DNA from: Heliopora coerulea
Taxonomy: Eukaryota > Cnidaria > Anthozoa > Scleralcyonacea > Helioporidae
DNA length: 64,000 bases
Assembly: GCA_030142905.1 (NCBI GenBank)
Contig: JASJOG010000007.1
Location: 4,233,001-4,297,000 of the forward strand
Direction of reading: 5' to 3'
A program made the position numbers and the translations under genes. Below are positions 45,576 through 56,930 of this stretch, piece by piece (position 1 is the stretch's first letter; the number at the start of each line of letters is the position of its first letter). A model generated the notes under the pieces. The model was not told the DNA's origin, ran no database searches, and saw nothing but the letters and a program-made list of their open reading frames with translations.

Positions 45576-45704
45576 GGTCCAGTATGGCTCGACTGAATGG
45601 AGTTTGTCAAAAATGGGACAAAACTGGATGTAAATTTCGCAAAATGTATCTAAGATGAAAAGCAAAAGCTAGTTTAAATTTGTTTAGTTCAGTTTGGTTT
45701 AAAT

Positions 45705-46333
45705 CAAGGGTTCTCAACCGTCTCCAGCTCAAGCCTCCGTGAAACTTATGTGTCTTCCAGCTCCGCAAAAGAAAACAACTTCCCCCAATAAACTGTCTCA
45801 ACCTTTATGTGATAGTCTTTGCTTTATCTTCTCTGTAACTATCAACATGTCTTTTTCGTATTTAGGAGTTTACTATATTCAAATAATAGCAGCTTGACAA
45901 CTTATCGGTCAGTACCAAGTGCTGCTTCAATTTTGTCGGTTAAAGTGGCAATTGATGAACTAGGCAGGAACCGTAATCTGAATATAAAAATCAATGCCTG
46001 ACAAAATAAGCGCAATAAAACCATTAAAGGTTTTAAAGGTTTTATTCTTCTTGTTTTGCTAGGCATTGATTTTTAGAAGCAGTTTATTAGTGAAACTTGC
46101 ATTTCAAAACGCAGGCAGACGTGTAACAGTCTTCGCCTCGACTAGAATCTTGAAAAAAAGTAGAAAAACATGGTGATAGCTACGGCGTATACTAGGTTGT
46201 TTGCCACTATCTAATAATTATTTCAGAAAGTATTTTTACGATTGTGTTTTTATCTTTATTTGAAAACTTCGCCCTCCCTTAGCAGATGGTCACTCCCCCG
46301 CAGAGGGCGCGCTTCCGAGGTTGGGAACCTCTC
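45705..46333. mobile_element. 629-bp hAT-like non-autonomous element downstream of NaPi copy 2
   Basis: The left end CAAGGGTTCTCAACC and right end GGTTGGGAACCTCTC are inverted copies. Flanks GTTTAAAT (45697-45704) and GTTTAGAT (46334-46341) form an 8-bp target duplication with one mismatch, the hAT hallmark. It starts 129 bp after the NaPi copy 2 stop codon and contains AATAAA at 45787-45792, so it may supply that gene's polyadenylation site. It holds an imperfect hairpin at 45986-46075. Confidence 0.75.
45986..46075. repeat. Imperfect inverted repeat inside the hAT-like element
   Basis: AAAAATCAATGCCTGACAAA at the left pairs with TTTGCTAGGCATTGATTTTT at the right, and CAATAAAACC pairs with GGTTTTATT inward. 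It could fold as a long hairpin. Confidence 0.7.
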
Positions 46334-47983
46334 GTTTAGATAAAAGTGGTAGATTCTTACCCATTTGCGTGTATTCAGTGTTATTTATATTGTATTTGAA
46401 GAGCTAATAAAGTATGTTACTTTTCATGTTAAACCAGGAAATCTGCTCTTTTCTTCAGGTAAGTTTTGTCGAGGATATTTTACTTTTTCACCAATTCTAT
46501 TCACACGTAGCTCTTTGTCTAGTTAATTTAGCAATTCGATATATGACTAAGCTCGCTATCCGGTCTGTATGAAAAATGACGCACGTTGATTGGCTGTGTA
46601 GCCGTGCAATACGTTTTTCGTAGAAACCTGCAAGTTTCGGCGGGAAAATTCCCGAGTTGATTTGAGGAGAAATAAACCAGATTCAGGTACGTTTTACGAA
46701 AGATTTATGATGATAAACTACCAAAAAATAGTTAAATCTTTTCGACAATTTTAAGCAGAAAACTAGATGAATTGATACAAAAAAACCTGAAGTAATTGGT
46801 AAAACCAAGCGAGTAAACCTGAGCCGCTCACTTACGAACTAAAACGTTTGTTAAAAGTGATGAAGGAAAGAACCAAAAGCCATATAATAAATTCCTTATT
46901 AACCTCGTTTGTTCGCCCTGTACGGGATAGAATTTGTCCTCGGTTTTTTCCGCGCAGACCAAAACCTCAAGCAAATACTTTCAGGTACAAACCTCACATT
47001 CAGTTAAAAATTAATCATTGATGAGCGATCGTATATTTAACGAACCTACAGCTATCATACGTTCTAATATTACGCTAAAAGCCAAAATTACAGGTGTTTG
47101 TTGGTATGCTTGACGCGACTGAAGCATTTGCAATTTTCAGTCGGCTTTTGATAGATTGTTTGGATCCAACCGCTATAAACGGTTTCTCGTATCATACTTA
47201 TGAAAAAGGTGACATGCGATTGGTCCACAATCCCCTAAAAGAGCTACAATATTTCTTAAGTTCATTGTTGGGGAATTTACTGGAGTCAAGATATGCCTTT
47301 CCAATTACGAAATGTTTAATGTTTACTTTCAGACCCACTTTACACCATTATGTATCAAAGTTAAGACGTACTAAAAGGTGAAACCGACAGCAGCTTCAAC
47401 AACAATAGGATGAAGGTTTTCACCACAAAATAGGCGTGTACTGCTTTGAGCGGGTGTCTAGTAAAATCCAGTGCTAGAGAAGGGCCAAGGGTAAAACGCC
47501 AGTGCGATATGGGGCAAACGTAACCGAACTACCACCTACCAAGCCTTGGATTTGCCGATAGAAATGATTTTAGTTGGGAGTGAGTGTATCACTCTGTAAA
47601 ACCCAAACGTTTCGCCCTATGTGAGCTTGTGTCTCCATTATGTTTAACTGCAAGACCATATTCTTCGTACATCTCTTGAACATTGATTGTCTCTGCCTTT
47701 TCTCTGCCTAATGCTGATATGTTGTGAGTAAGCTATCACTTAAATTCAAAGTATTTCTAAGGAGTTTTAATGTCACCTCTTCAGTGGATGTGTGACATCT
47801 ATTTGGTACTCTACTTGCGAAATTAACTAACACTCTTTGCTCATCCTCTTTTAGGTTTTCCGTGGGTTTATGATCACTACCGCTCTCAGCGTTGACGTTT
47901 TTATACTTAGCATGATTTTATTTCGATTTGCAATCAAGAAATACGTTTCCTTATTACTGCGCAATTTTTACTTCCAAGAGAGG
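46334..47983. other. Unassigned sequence with several CAG|GT junctions
   Basis: TTCTTCAG followed by GTAAGT (46451-46464), CAGATTCAG followed by GTACG (near 46685), TTTCAG followed by GTAC (near 46982) and TTACAG followed by GTG (near 47092) look like acceptors abutting donors. An ORF at 47094-47381 has no domain. No coding exon can be assigned. Confidence 0.35.
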
Positions 47984-48260
47984 ATGTGCAGTGTTTCAAT
48001 TCTATTTCAGAATCATCCTCAGAGATATACATGAACAGAAATTTTTTCAGGATAATCTGACACTGCCGAAGTTGACTGAAAAATTTTGCCTCGAGCGGGA
48101 TTTGCACTCGCACCTTGGGGATACCGGTGCACCGCTCTACCTGTTGAGCTATCGAGCCCACAGTTAAGTTGGTTTTATCCAACTTAAGTGCACGAGATAT
48201 TCTCGCGACAACTTAACGCTTATCCATGAGAGGGTGTGCAGTGTTTCAATTCTATTTTTA
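47984..48260 (-). mobile_element. tRNA-derived SINE, better preserved copy
   Basis: On the minus strand, 48158-48065 gives a tRNA-like head: CTCGATAGCTCAACAGGTAGAGC with a good A box and GTGCAAATCCCGC as a weak B box. The outer parts, GATGTGCAGTGTTTCAATTC at 47984 and AACGCTTATCCATGAG near 48230, match the copy at 22985-23245. Right after it, GTGTGCAGTGTTTCAATTC starts again at 48235, the beginning of a second, truncated unit. The anticodon arm is not convincing, so it is not called a tRNA gene. Confidence 0.65.
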
Positions 48261-49549
48261 GACTTCCAAGATGTCAAAAACAAGTTAATTTTGACCGAAC
48301 AAATTTCTTACTAAATAATTGACTGAATTTGGTTGAAATTTTACATTCTAAACATTTTTTTGGAAAAAAAAAGCTGTTCAGAATGCAACATTTTAACTAC
48401 TCGGATCATAGTAACAGGGAATTTACTGAAAGAGTCGACTTCCCCTTTTACAATATAATTATACTTTTATCAGATTCATTGAATGACACGAAATACAAAA
48501 CTGAAAGATGATTTAGATTATTTTCGCCAGTTTATGAATACGTATATGTATTTGCACACAAGTATATATGTTATACTTAAAAAATGAGCAGGAGTGCTTT
48601 ATCCGATTTAATACACGAGGCGATAGCCTAGTGTTTGAGATCTGATAAAGCACATATTGCGAGTTTTCCAAATGACTTGAAAAACCAACCCCTTGACAAT
48701 GTAATTCGCAAGGAAAGTTTGAAAACTAATGTTTTTAAGCCATGAAAAAAATTTGAAAAAATTTGAGGAGAGAAGTAATTTGTGTTTTTATCAATTTTAT
48801 TAATTATTTATGAGTACACAATGAAAAATTAAAGAAAGAAAAAAACACTTTATATTACCAATATGCTGATTAACAAGAAGTATACACGGCATGGAAAACA
48901 TTGGATTTACTATTTCACTAAATGCAGTAAAGTCGAATACAATGCTCTAAACAATAAAGTCAAGTCAAGATCTATCATGGGTACGGGAGGTTGAGTCAAC
49001 GTAAACACCAGAGGAGACAGGGTTCGTCCGAGGGACTGGAGCGTTCTAGTCAGCATTTCCACTTCTAAGGATTTGTGATCAGCTTTTAAAGTGACTACAG
49101 ATTACGTTAATTTCGGACATTTGAAATTCTGAAGTAACTTCTAACAACAATGTTAAAACGTTTTACGATAAATATCCGATCGAAATTATTCCCAATTATT
49201 ACGGTAAACGGATCAACGGGGAAGTTGATGGGGAGCACCAGGCGAATTAGAGTTTCTTGGAAACATTTTTTCGTGTGTCTGGCCAAAAAAATAGTAATTA
49301 CACGACATTAGAAAACAAATGAACCACTTCTGAGCTCTGCCTTTTGTTTGCATCTCGGGGTACTTACGATTCCGCGAGTCTTTGTTTTATTACCCCCCGT
49401 TTTGTTTCAATTGCATCAAACAGACCTTATTTTAGTATCCATCCCTTATAGTCTTGTACTGACCGCTTAAAGCTGCATTGGCCACGTGAATAGAGCGTTG
49501 CTCAGTCTTCTCATAAGTAATGCCATCACATGATGGAAGTTAGTAATTA
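48261..49549. other. Unassigned sequence
   Basis: AT-rich, with no ORF over about 60 codons that carries a domain. No paired repeat ends were found. Confidence 0.5.
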
Positions 49550-49626
49550 AATGTTCCCGAAGGCCGAGGGAGGTTTGGGAAAGTCCGAGGGACTTTTACA
49601 AACCTCCCTCGGCTTGAAGGGACATT
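49550..49626. repeat. Imperfect palindrome with nested hairpin
   Basis: ATGTTCCCGAAGGCCGAGGG and AGGTTTG on the left pair with CAAACCT and CCCTCGGCTTGAAGGGACAT on the right. Inside the loop AAAGTCCGAGGGACTTTT forms a second small hairpin. It is locally GC-rich in an AT-rich region. Confidence 0.75.
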
Positions 49627-49955
49627 CAATCACTTATTTCCCTACATGCCCTGGTATTAGTTTGTAATACCATGATTAACGACGGAATTTAATTGTTATT
49701 GTATGAAATTCTTTTAGGGATGTTAGTATTGTTCATGGCAGGCACAAGCCCTTGTATAACGTGATTAAGTTAATGCGTTCTGTGGCATAAGACAGTGCCT
49801 TTTTGATGTTCGCTTGTGAATGTTAACGAGCAAAAAAATTAGAAATTTTCCCTCCTGAGTGAAAATTAATAAACGTATGCATGCTGGTGAGGGAATTTAG
49901 GGATTGAATCTTCTCTTGAGAACAATAGAAACGGAGGTTATAGTATTACTGTAAA

Positions 49956-50144
49956 CAGGGGCGGACTGGGCTCGAAACTTACAGGAAAGTGTTGTGGGAG
50001 CGGAAGTGTTGAAATTTAGAGTCTCAGAAATGCTATTTCCTGCATTCTGAGCGGTGATTTTGAAGAAATTTGAAGGATGTAAAATGTTATGAAAACGGCC
50101 CAGCGGGAATACTCTTGGTGCTCCATATGGCCAGTCCGCTACTG
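49956..50144. mobile_element. 189-bp hAT-like MITE with exact 8-bp target duplication
   Basis: It begins CAGGGGCGGACTGGGC and ends CATATGGCCAGTCCGCTACTG. It is flanked by ACTGTAAA at 49948-49955 and again at 50145-50152. Inverted ends starting with CAG plus an 8-bp duplication identify a non-autonomous hAT element. It has no coding capacity; ORFs overlapping it are incidental. Confidence 0.88.
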
Positions 50145-50482
50145 ACTGTAAATATACCACAACCAAGCAGGGCAGCCATAACTTCTAAGGAGAATAATTT
50201 AGTTACTGCGAAAACTATATCGAAAATATCCATCTTGGAACTTGGCATCCCAGTAAACACAAGAAAAGACAATATTCGTGGGTTTTCTTTTGCCTACCTG
50301 AATATCAAGTCCCAAGATGGATATTTTCCGTTAACTTTTTTCCTACTATATGGTCTTAAATTGACTGGTGGTTATGGTTTTTGAGTTTAGTTACATTCGC
50401 AAGAGACCCCCCAGGCGGAAAACATAATCTTGTAATAAATATCAATGCCCAGCGGAAAACAGAAGAATTATACAGAAATATA

Positions 50483-50586
50483 GCTTAACCCTATCGGGTC
50501 CATACCCGACTTTGATATTTTACTCTGGCTAACGCCAGACGATTTTACTCGTCAAGGGGCGACCTCTTGGACAGGAAGGGGTTAAT
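50483..50586. repeat. Dispersed palindromic short repeat, copy 7 (well preserved)
   Basis: CTTAACCCTATCGGGTCCAT starts it, GGCTAACGCCAGACGATTTT and ACTCGTCAAGGGGCGACCTC form the core in reverse orientation, and GACAGGAAGGGGTTAA ends it, so both outer arms are present. Confidence 0.72.
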
Positions 50587-52866
50587 CTGACGTTGCGTAC
50601 AACAACAACAACTTCAGATGTTTTGCTATTTACACCATGAAGTTATAATATATGATTGCAAGCAGAATACTAATTATGTGTACGGACCAATCAGGAGAAG
50701 GAGGCTAAATATAGGTTAAAGTTGATAAAGAAGCGACATGACATAAACGATAAGGTGACGAGAAGGGTTTATGAAAATAGGTAAAGAGGTATCGAACCGA
50801 TATTGACGTTAAGAGTCGGTTTCAGTTTGTTAATAAACTCTCATAACAGAAGTTCGGATTTGAAAGGCCCAGAAGAAATAATGCTGAAATTTTCAAGAGA
50901 TTGGCTAACAACGATTAGTTATATTAAACCCGGTCATTTCTTTATGACCTTACTTCGAGCTTTTTGCTGGGCACTGAGTTTAGCCACTACTCGTATAGTG
51001 ATCCAGTATAAATGTCCTTCCTCCCTCCATTCCTTCCTTCCGTCCTCTTTCGTTCCCACCCTCCATAACGCACTCACTTTCCTATCTAATTAAAATATAC
51101 AAATACTCAACCACCTTTCATCCGCCTTTCCATCCTACCCTTTGAGAGTGCGGACGAAGTAGTCAGTTCGTAAAGATTCGCAAAAAGCCTAAAACTTGAA
51201 TTAGTTAAAAGACAAATCGCCCTTATAACTGAAAACTGAAAAAGTTAAGTGTTAAAAAAAAAGTTATCAAATGACGAAATCAACAATTACAACGGACAAA
51301 TTAAAGGGAATCCTGTACCAACCATCCATTCTGAACCTCGTACCTCGGCACAACTAGTAATAAGTCTCGTATTGAGCAAGAACTGGGGAACAGCGTACGA
51401 TGACGTCAAGGAGACGTCATTTGTTCGATTTTATTGGCTGAAGTTCTCGATCATCAACATTTCCATTATGTTTGGACAATTACAAAACGTTAACAGCTAA
51501 ATCGGTGTGCTAAATCATCTAACTCTGATGTCTAATAATGTATATCTCTAACCAAAGATGGTATTCCCACAAAATTTCCATCGATTGATAAACTTTGTTG
51601 TCATAGTAACATGACACGTCATAGATGTCATTCCTAACGGACTCAAAATAAAACTTTAACAGTGATACTTAAAAATTATGAAAATCGCTTCCTTGGGTAT
51701 AAAGGACATTACCATAGTTTCGGAATGTATGTTTGGTCGCAATGTAATAGCGCCAACAAATCCTTCATTAGAAAAAAATTTGCAGTATTTGTATTCGCCA
51801 TCTTGAATTCCTTTTAACTTATTTCAATAACTGATTCAAGAACGATGCAAATGGATTGTAAAAGTTTAGGTTCTTATGGATGTTTTCCAACAGAAACATG
51901 TGGCAACAATGAAATTACAAAGGGAAATGATCTTTGCGGAAAATTCAACACCCCAACTTTGATTTTGACATTTTAAATTTCACGTTTTCCTCAAATTAGC
52001 TTCAAAAAAATAAAATTTATAGTAGCGAAAAGTTTCAATTTTGCTAAACGTATAGTTGTCAACAAACAGTTTTCATGGAAATATATTGGACCAAAGACAC
52101 GAGGTACTGAAAATATTCCCAGATAAATTGTGGAAAAAGTCTCAAGATTTGGTGGTTATTGCTTCAACGGTTTTGAAATAACAAACCTTTAGTTTGTAAG
52201 TGCTATTTAGGATGCGTAAGTGCTATTTTGTAAGGATATGTAAGTGCTCTTTTGAGCAAAACAGACCTAGTTGCGAATTGTGAAGACACTACTAAGGAAA
52301 ACTACCGTAACGCAGACTAAAAATAACTTTGTCATTTTCCCAAACAAAGAGTGAAACAGCTTCAAAGTGAATCCAGTATAGCAGTAGAGATGACATCGAG
52401 CCGAGATAACAAGATATCAACGTAGTGTTTCAAAATGTACCTCTAAAGCTTGACTTTTGATATCAAACTCTACTGTAAACAGATCCATTCTATTCTTTAC
52501 ATACTTTAGAAAGAAAGAAACTCAAACCAGTGGCACACTTCGAATTGAAATCAAACATATAGTAAGAAATTTGCCGCAGACCGGTTTCATTTCTTTCTTT
52601 CGCTAATCGTCGTTTGGTTACGCAAAATGGCGGCTGCGTCAAGTTAAGGCATTTACGCAAAATAGCGGCTACCTTTGGAAAATGTTACCAAGTTTTCCAC
52701 ATCCTTCTGCCGCGGGAGATGACAAAAACGTCGGCCTTTACATGATTGTCTGGTTATCATGCCGAACTTCAGCCGGTTACTGTTGATTATCATGGTTGTG
52801 ATCCACTATGTTGTCATGATGGAGTTTTCGTGCCAAACCTAAATGATTAACTCTTCTGCCACAAAC
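50587..52866. other. Unassigned sequence
   Basis: ORFs at 50803-51093 and 51249-51500 lack domains and splice context. No transposon ends were recognised. Confidence 0.45.
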
Positions 52867-53380
52867 GCCCGGTTCAAACGTCGAATATTTCATGCGCCGA
52901 ATACAATTCGTCAATTAAGTGCATGATAACTTCGACGTTTGGATCAATTAAATCCGACAGTTTTGATTAAATGCGACCTCGGTGAGACGTTGATTCAAAC
53001 GTCAAACTTTTCATGCGCCGAATATAATGCATAAATTATTTTAATGTATGATTGCTAGCAAAAGCAGAAGTACGCAAATTTGCTCTAGGCGTTTTCATCT
53101 CATCATAAGATATTGTAAAGGACGGGTCATCATTTTTCGCCGACGTCTTGACTCTCGAATGACTTTATAAATACTAAACAATCTTTCTCCTTTCAGTTTT
53201 GCCATGTTTCTTTGATATTGTCACAGAATCTGTTGACCAGTATGTTTGCTTTAATGGTTTTTGATCATATTTTATTTGACTTTAAGTTCGACGTTGAATC
53301 AAATGTCGAATAAAATATTTTCGGACGATCTTAATTGTTGTTATATTCGGCGAGTGAAATATTCGACGTTTGAACCTGGC
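52867..53380. mobile_element. 514-bp inverted-repeat element (MITE-like)
   Basis: The left end GCCCGGTTCAAACGTCGAAT followed by ATTTCATGCGCCGAATA is mirrored by TATTCGGCGAGTGAAATATTC followed by GACGTTTGAACCTGGC at the right (about 36 bp each). The words TTCAAACGTCGAA and CATGCGCCGAATA recur inside near 52995-53025. A single end-like fragment, CGACGTTTGAACCGAA, also appears near 63176. No coding capacity. Confidence 0.7.
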
Positions 53381-53391
53381 TTAACGATAAG

Positions 53392-53447
53392 TAATCTACT
53401 ATTTTACTCCGGCTAAAGCCATACGATCTTACTCGTCAAGGGAGATA
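53392..53447. repeat. Dispersed palindromic short repeat, copy 8 (core only)
   Basis: CTATTTTACTCCGGCTAAAG followed by CCATACGATCTTACTCGTCAAG is the reverse core of the family without outer arms. Confidence 0.5.
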
Positions 53448-53867
53448 TACAGTCGCGAAAGTCACGTTAAGGCTGCTCTTGAAAGAGCAATTGTTTAAGT
53501 AAATTCATAGACAGCGAGGAAACACAGACCGTCTGCTATTTAATTTATGATTATAATGTCTACTCTTGCTAGCAACTAGTTCAATACTCGGACGCAAAAT
53601 TAAAGCGACTGAGCATGAAATTATTCCTGGCTGTTCGCGGTGACAAAGAAATGTTACAAAAACCGTCATCCTTTCTCAGAGTAAAGGCACGTCACAATTT
53701 TCGAGATTGCGTTTTGGACTTCACACAGTACATCTCCTACAAAGTGGATGGTGAACAATTTGGTTCTATCAATACCATGATTTCTATAGAAGTACCCAGT
53801 AAGTGAAGTACCAATTGGTCGCAGGCTTTGTGAATTAAAGGTATGTTAAAATTTATGTTTTAGAAGT

Positions 53868-54335
53868 ATGAGAGCTTTGAAATACCTTGAGATGATAGAT
53901 GAACGATCGTAAAGCTCTATCCTCAGAAAAACGATTTCTGAGCCCCAGACAGGTATTGAACCTGCAACCTTCTGATGACCGGTGACGCTCTAACCATTGA
54001 GCTACCAAGATTCAGATGGTGAGCTAAGGTGCAAGTTCGACATATGTGCGACCTAACCGGAAGCCACTATGTGTCAATAATGATATTGCTGAAATTCATA
54101 TTTTAGAAGTATGAGAGCTTGGAAATATCTTAAGATGATAAATGAAAGATCGTGGTTTCCGCTTAGGTCGCACATATGCCGAACTTGCACCTTAGCTTAC
54201 CATTTGAGTCTTTGTAGCTCCATAGTTAGAGCGTCTCACCGGTCATCAGAAGGTTGCGGGTTCGATCCCCGTCTGGGGCTCAGAAATCGTTTTTCTGAGG
54301 ATGGAGCTTGACGATCGTTCATCTATCATCTAAAG
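53868..54335. mobile_element. Head-to-head pair of tRNA-derived SINEs
   Basis: The arms 53890-54058 and 54152-54333 are long inverted copies. Each holds a tRNA-like sequence: minus strand 54012-53940 and plus strand 54206-54281, the latter with TAGCTCCATAGTTAGAGCG and GGTTCGATCCCC boxes and CTGGGGCTC at the 3' end. A direct repeat (TTTAGAAGTATGAGAGCTT) occurs at about 53860 and 54103, at the outer left and in the spacer. The acceptor stems are mismatched (GAGTCTT against CTGGGGCTC is imperfect). These are read as SINEs; a diverged tRNA pseudogene pair is the alternative. Confidence 0.65.
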
Positions 54336-54497
54336 GTATGTTGCACTGCAGACTGTATCATATTAACTTCTGGTTTACAGTTAAATTGCACGAAGTGACT
54401 TAAATAAAGAGCTACTCAAAACAAAACTTACGGAGAGCACTGTATAACAACCAAGGAAACCAAAAAATGATTCCATTGCCCTTTTCTAATAATAATT

Positions 54498-54552
54498 TTA
54501 GGGTATGTTTAGGGTAAGTGTTAACGTTACTTAACCCTAACCCTAATTCTAA
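54498..54552. repeat. Short telomere-like inverted repeat
   Basis: TTTTAGGGTATGTTTAGGGT and TTAACCCTAACCCTAATTCT lie head to head around a TAAGTGTTAACGTTACTTA centre. The motif unit TTAGGG is that of animal telomeres, but there are only two units per arm. Confidence 0.6.
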
Positions 54553-56067
54553 AATCTATAATTAGTGAAAGGCGCTGAAGCTATCTTCTAGTTTTGTGGG
54601 TTCTAGTATAGTGGTCTGCCGGAAATAAGCCTTTCATTCTTTATCGTCAGTCAACAATCAAATTGGAGGAAGGAAAACGCATAATAGGTATGAAAAAAGA
54701 AAACACCTGAGATTAAGATAGAATCGATGGGAAAGTTAATGAAACAAGTTCTTGCACGCATTCCCAAGCTGGGCGACGAGTGTTTATAAACTAAAGAATT
54801 TCGGTCAGTATAGATCGGTCTACTGATCCTCGGAACTTTGAAGTTCCCTCGCAATATAGCTGAAAGACGCTATTCGATGAACTAGAGCGAATACACGAAT
54901 GAGCAGCTAAAATCGCACGTAACTTGAATTGATATACACCCAGTGAAAAAACTCGCATTAAGGTAAGATGGAATTGTTTTAAAAGTATTTACAACAATCA
55001 CTTGCTTAACGCATAGTTCTTACTACAGTCAAGCTCCAGCATCTATAATTTCCTCAGAGTAATCATGGGTATGATTTTAGAATGGAAGTGACATTTGTAC
55101 TACCGAAGCCGAAATTCGATTAAGTTAAGAAGTCAATTTCTTAGCAGGCAGCAGCTCTTTGGAATTCGCTTGACAATGATAAGAAAGCATTGGAATATAC
55201 ACTTAGTTTTAACAGGGTTTCGAAGTTATACTTTTAATTAATCAAATAATTTTAAATTTGTTTGGGTGCTGTTGAAAATACTTGTCCTTCTTCATAAATA
55301 GATCGGTTTAAATTCTAGGAAGGATTTAGGTTATTTTAGATTCACTTTCACATCAGTTTCCACTGTAAATTCATCGTTGTATATATAAATGCTTATTATT
55401 ATTATAGCGGGTTCGACGTCATTTACAAGAGCTCAGTAGGGTGTCTCGGTAAACATGCGTAAACCCGGCTTACTCAAGAATTGCAAACGCAATAGCAAGC
55501 CAAGCATGGTACAAAAACCCTTTGTTTTTGCTTTTGTTTTGCTCTCATGCTTGCACTAGTAACTTGGATTTATTTCACGTGTTTGTGGTTAGGCTTGTGT
55601 TACCCTTTACAAATACTTTCATTGTCTCATCATTTGTTTCGTTCTGGCAATTGTACGTTTGCTTCGCTCGCGCGAACAGGCATAAGGCAATACTTTTAAG
55701 ATTATACCATGTATTACTGAACTTTTTATAGTACAAACTGTTCCCTTTTCGCCCGCTAGCTACAGCAATGTCTTATCATTATGAAAACTGAAGGACTGAT
55801 TAATTTTGTAGTTCCTGGAGTGTTCTTGTTAGCTTGATATTTAAGTTAGAAACAACGGCCGGTCCCCCTTATACATCTGCTGAGTACAACTAGCAGAATG
55901 AGTCTCTAAATCTTGTTTGTAATGTTAATCAGAGCAATCGTCTTTCCATTCTCTTTGGGAATTCATATTCGCATGAAAATGAAAAAACAGCAAAGTATTC
56001 TGGTATAGTTGTATTCAGCTGACGTAATAAGGGGAACCGGCCATTCTTTACAGTTTAAAATTGTCGG
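54553..56067. other. Unassigned sequence
   Basis: The ORF at 55522-55731 is hydrophobic but has no identified domain and no splice context. Nothing else is supported. Confidence 0.45.
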
Positions 56068-56554
56068 CAGGCGCGGATCTAGAGGGAGGGGTGCACCCCG
56101 TTTTGCGCATGCGTGACAGTTTTCTGTAATGATAATGGGAATAGTCACCTAACCTCAGTTACTAGAACACGTCTTTTTGCAATCGCTGGGAATGCTCTCC
56201 GGCAGGTAAAGGTAGAACGGTAAAGGTAGATCAACGAGAATTGCGAAAACTAAAAGTGATTGTCGTGATGCATTGATGATCATTGTCTGTGGCCAAAATA
56301 ACATTCTGCTCAGAGATTTACTATCAAGATATTGACTTGTGCTTCATTTTTCTAGAAGAATTGTGCTATTTATGATCAGGTACTTTCTCAAAATCTCGCT
56401 TGAAACTACACCCAAAATACTAGAAATAGCATTTCAGATACCAACAATTCAAAATTTCCCGAGGAAGCATGTCCCGGGACCCCCCTAGAAATTTCTCGCG
56501 CCTTCGGTGCTCGCCTTCACGTCCTCCGTTTCTAAAATCCTGGATCCGCCCCTG
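56068..56554. mobile_element. hAT-like non-autonomous element
   Basis: The ends CAGGCGCGGATCTAGAGG and AATCCTGGATCCGCCCCTG are inverted copies with the CAG/CTG termini of hAT. The inside includes AAATAGCATTTCAGATACCA and CATGTCCCGGGACCCCC, words shared with fragments near 29580 and 49956-50144. No clear 8-bp duplication remains. Confidence 0.65.
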
Positions 56555-56930
56555 GTAGGCTGGTTAAGGCTTTAGGAGGCCTCTTGACGTCGTCTGTTCT
56601 ACATAATACCGCTAACCGGGCTGGAGCGCACTTCGTATCAATGCGTTGTGCACGTTGAAAGGACTCGAGTCAATTTTCCGCGAGTCGATTCGACTAAAGT
56701 CCTTTACGAAAAATGACCCGAGTGTACTCAAGTCGGCGCTCACAAGTGACTCGACTCAGTGATTCTTTGTGGTAAATAACTACTAACTAAGTGTACCTAT
56801 GGGGATTTTGAAGCACAAGGACGACAAGAGGTTACACAAAAAGTGCTCATTAATATTCTTGCGATCTGGAATACTAATGAGGCGGGTAAATTTGTACGTG
56901 TTGCTGAAAGTTGCATGATCGTTCAAGTTG

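Noticed and set aside
47094..47381. 95-codon ORF as a gene
   Set aside because: It follows an acceptor-like TTACAG, but it has no domain, no good partner exon and no conserved neighbour, so it is left unassigned.
54206..54281. Functional tRNA gene
   Set aside because: The boxes are present but the acceptor stem does not close well, and the sequence is part of a long inverted SINE pair.
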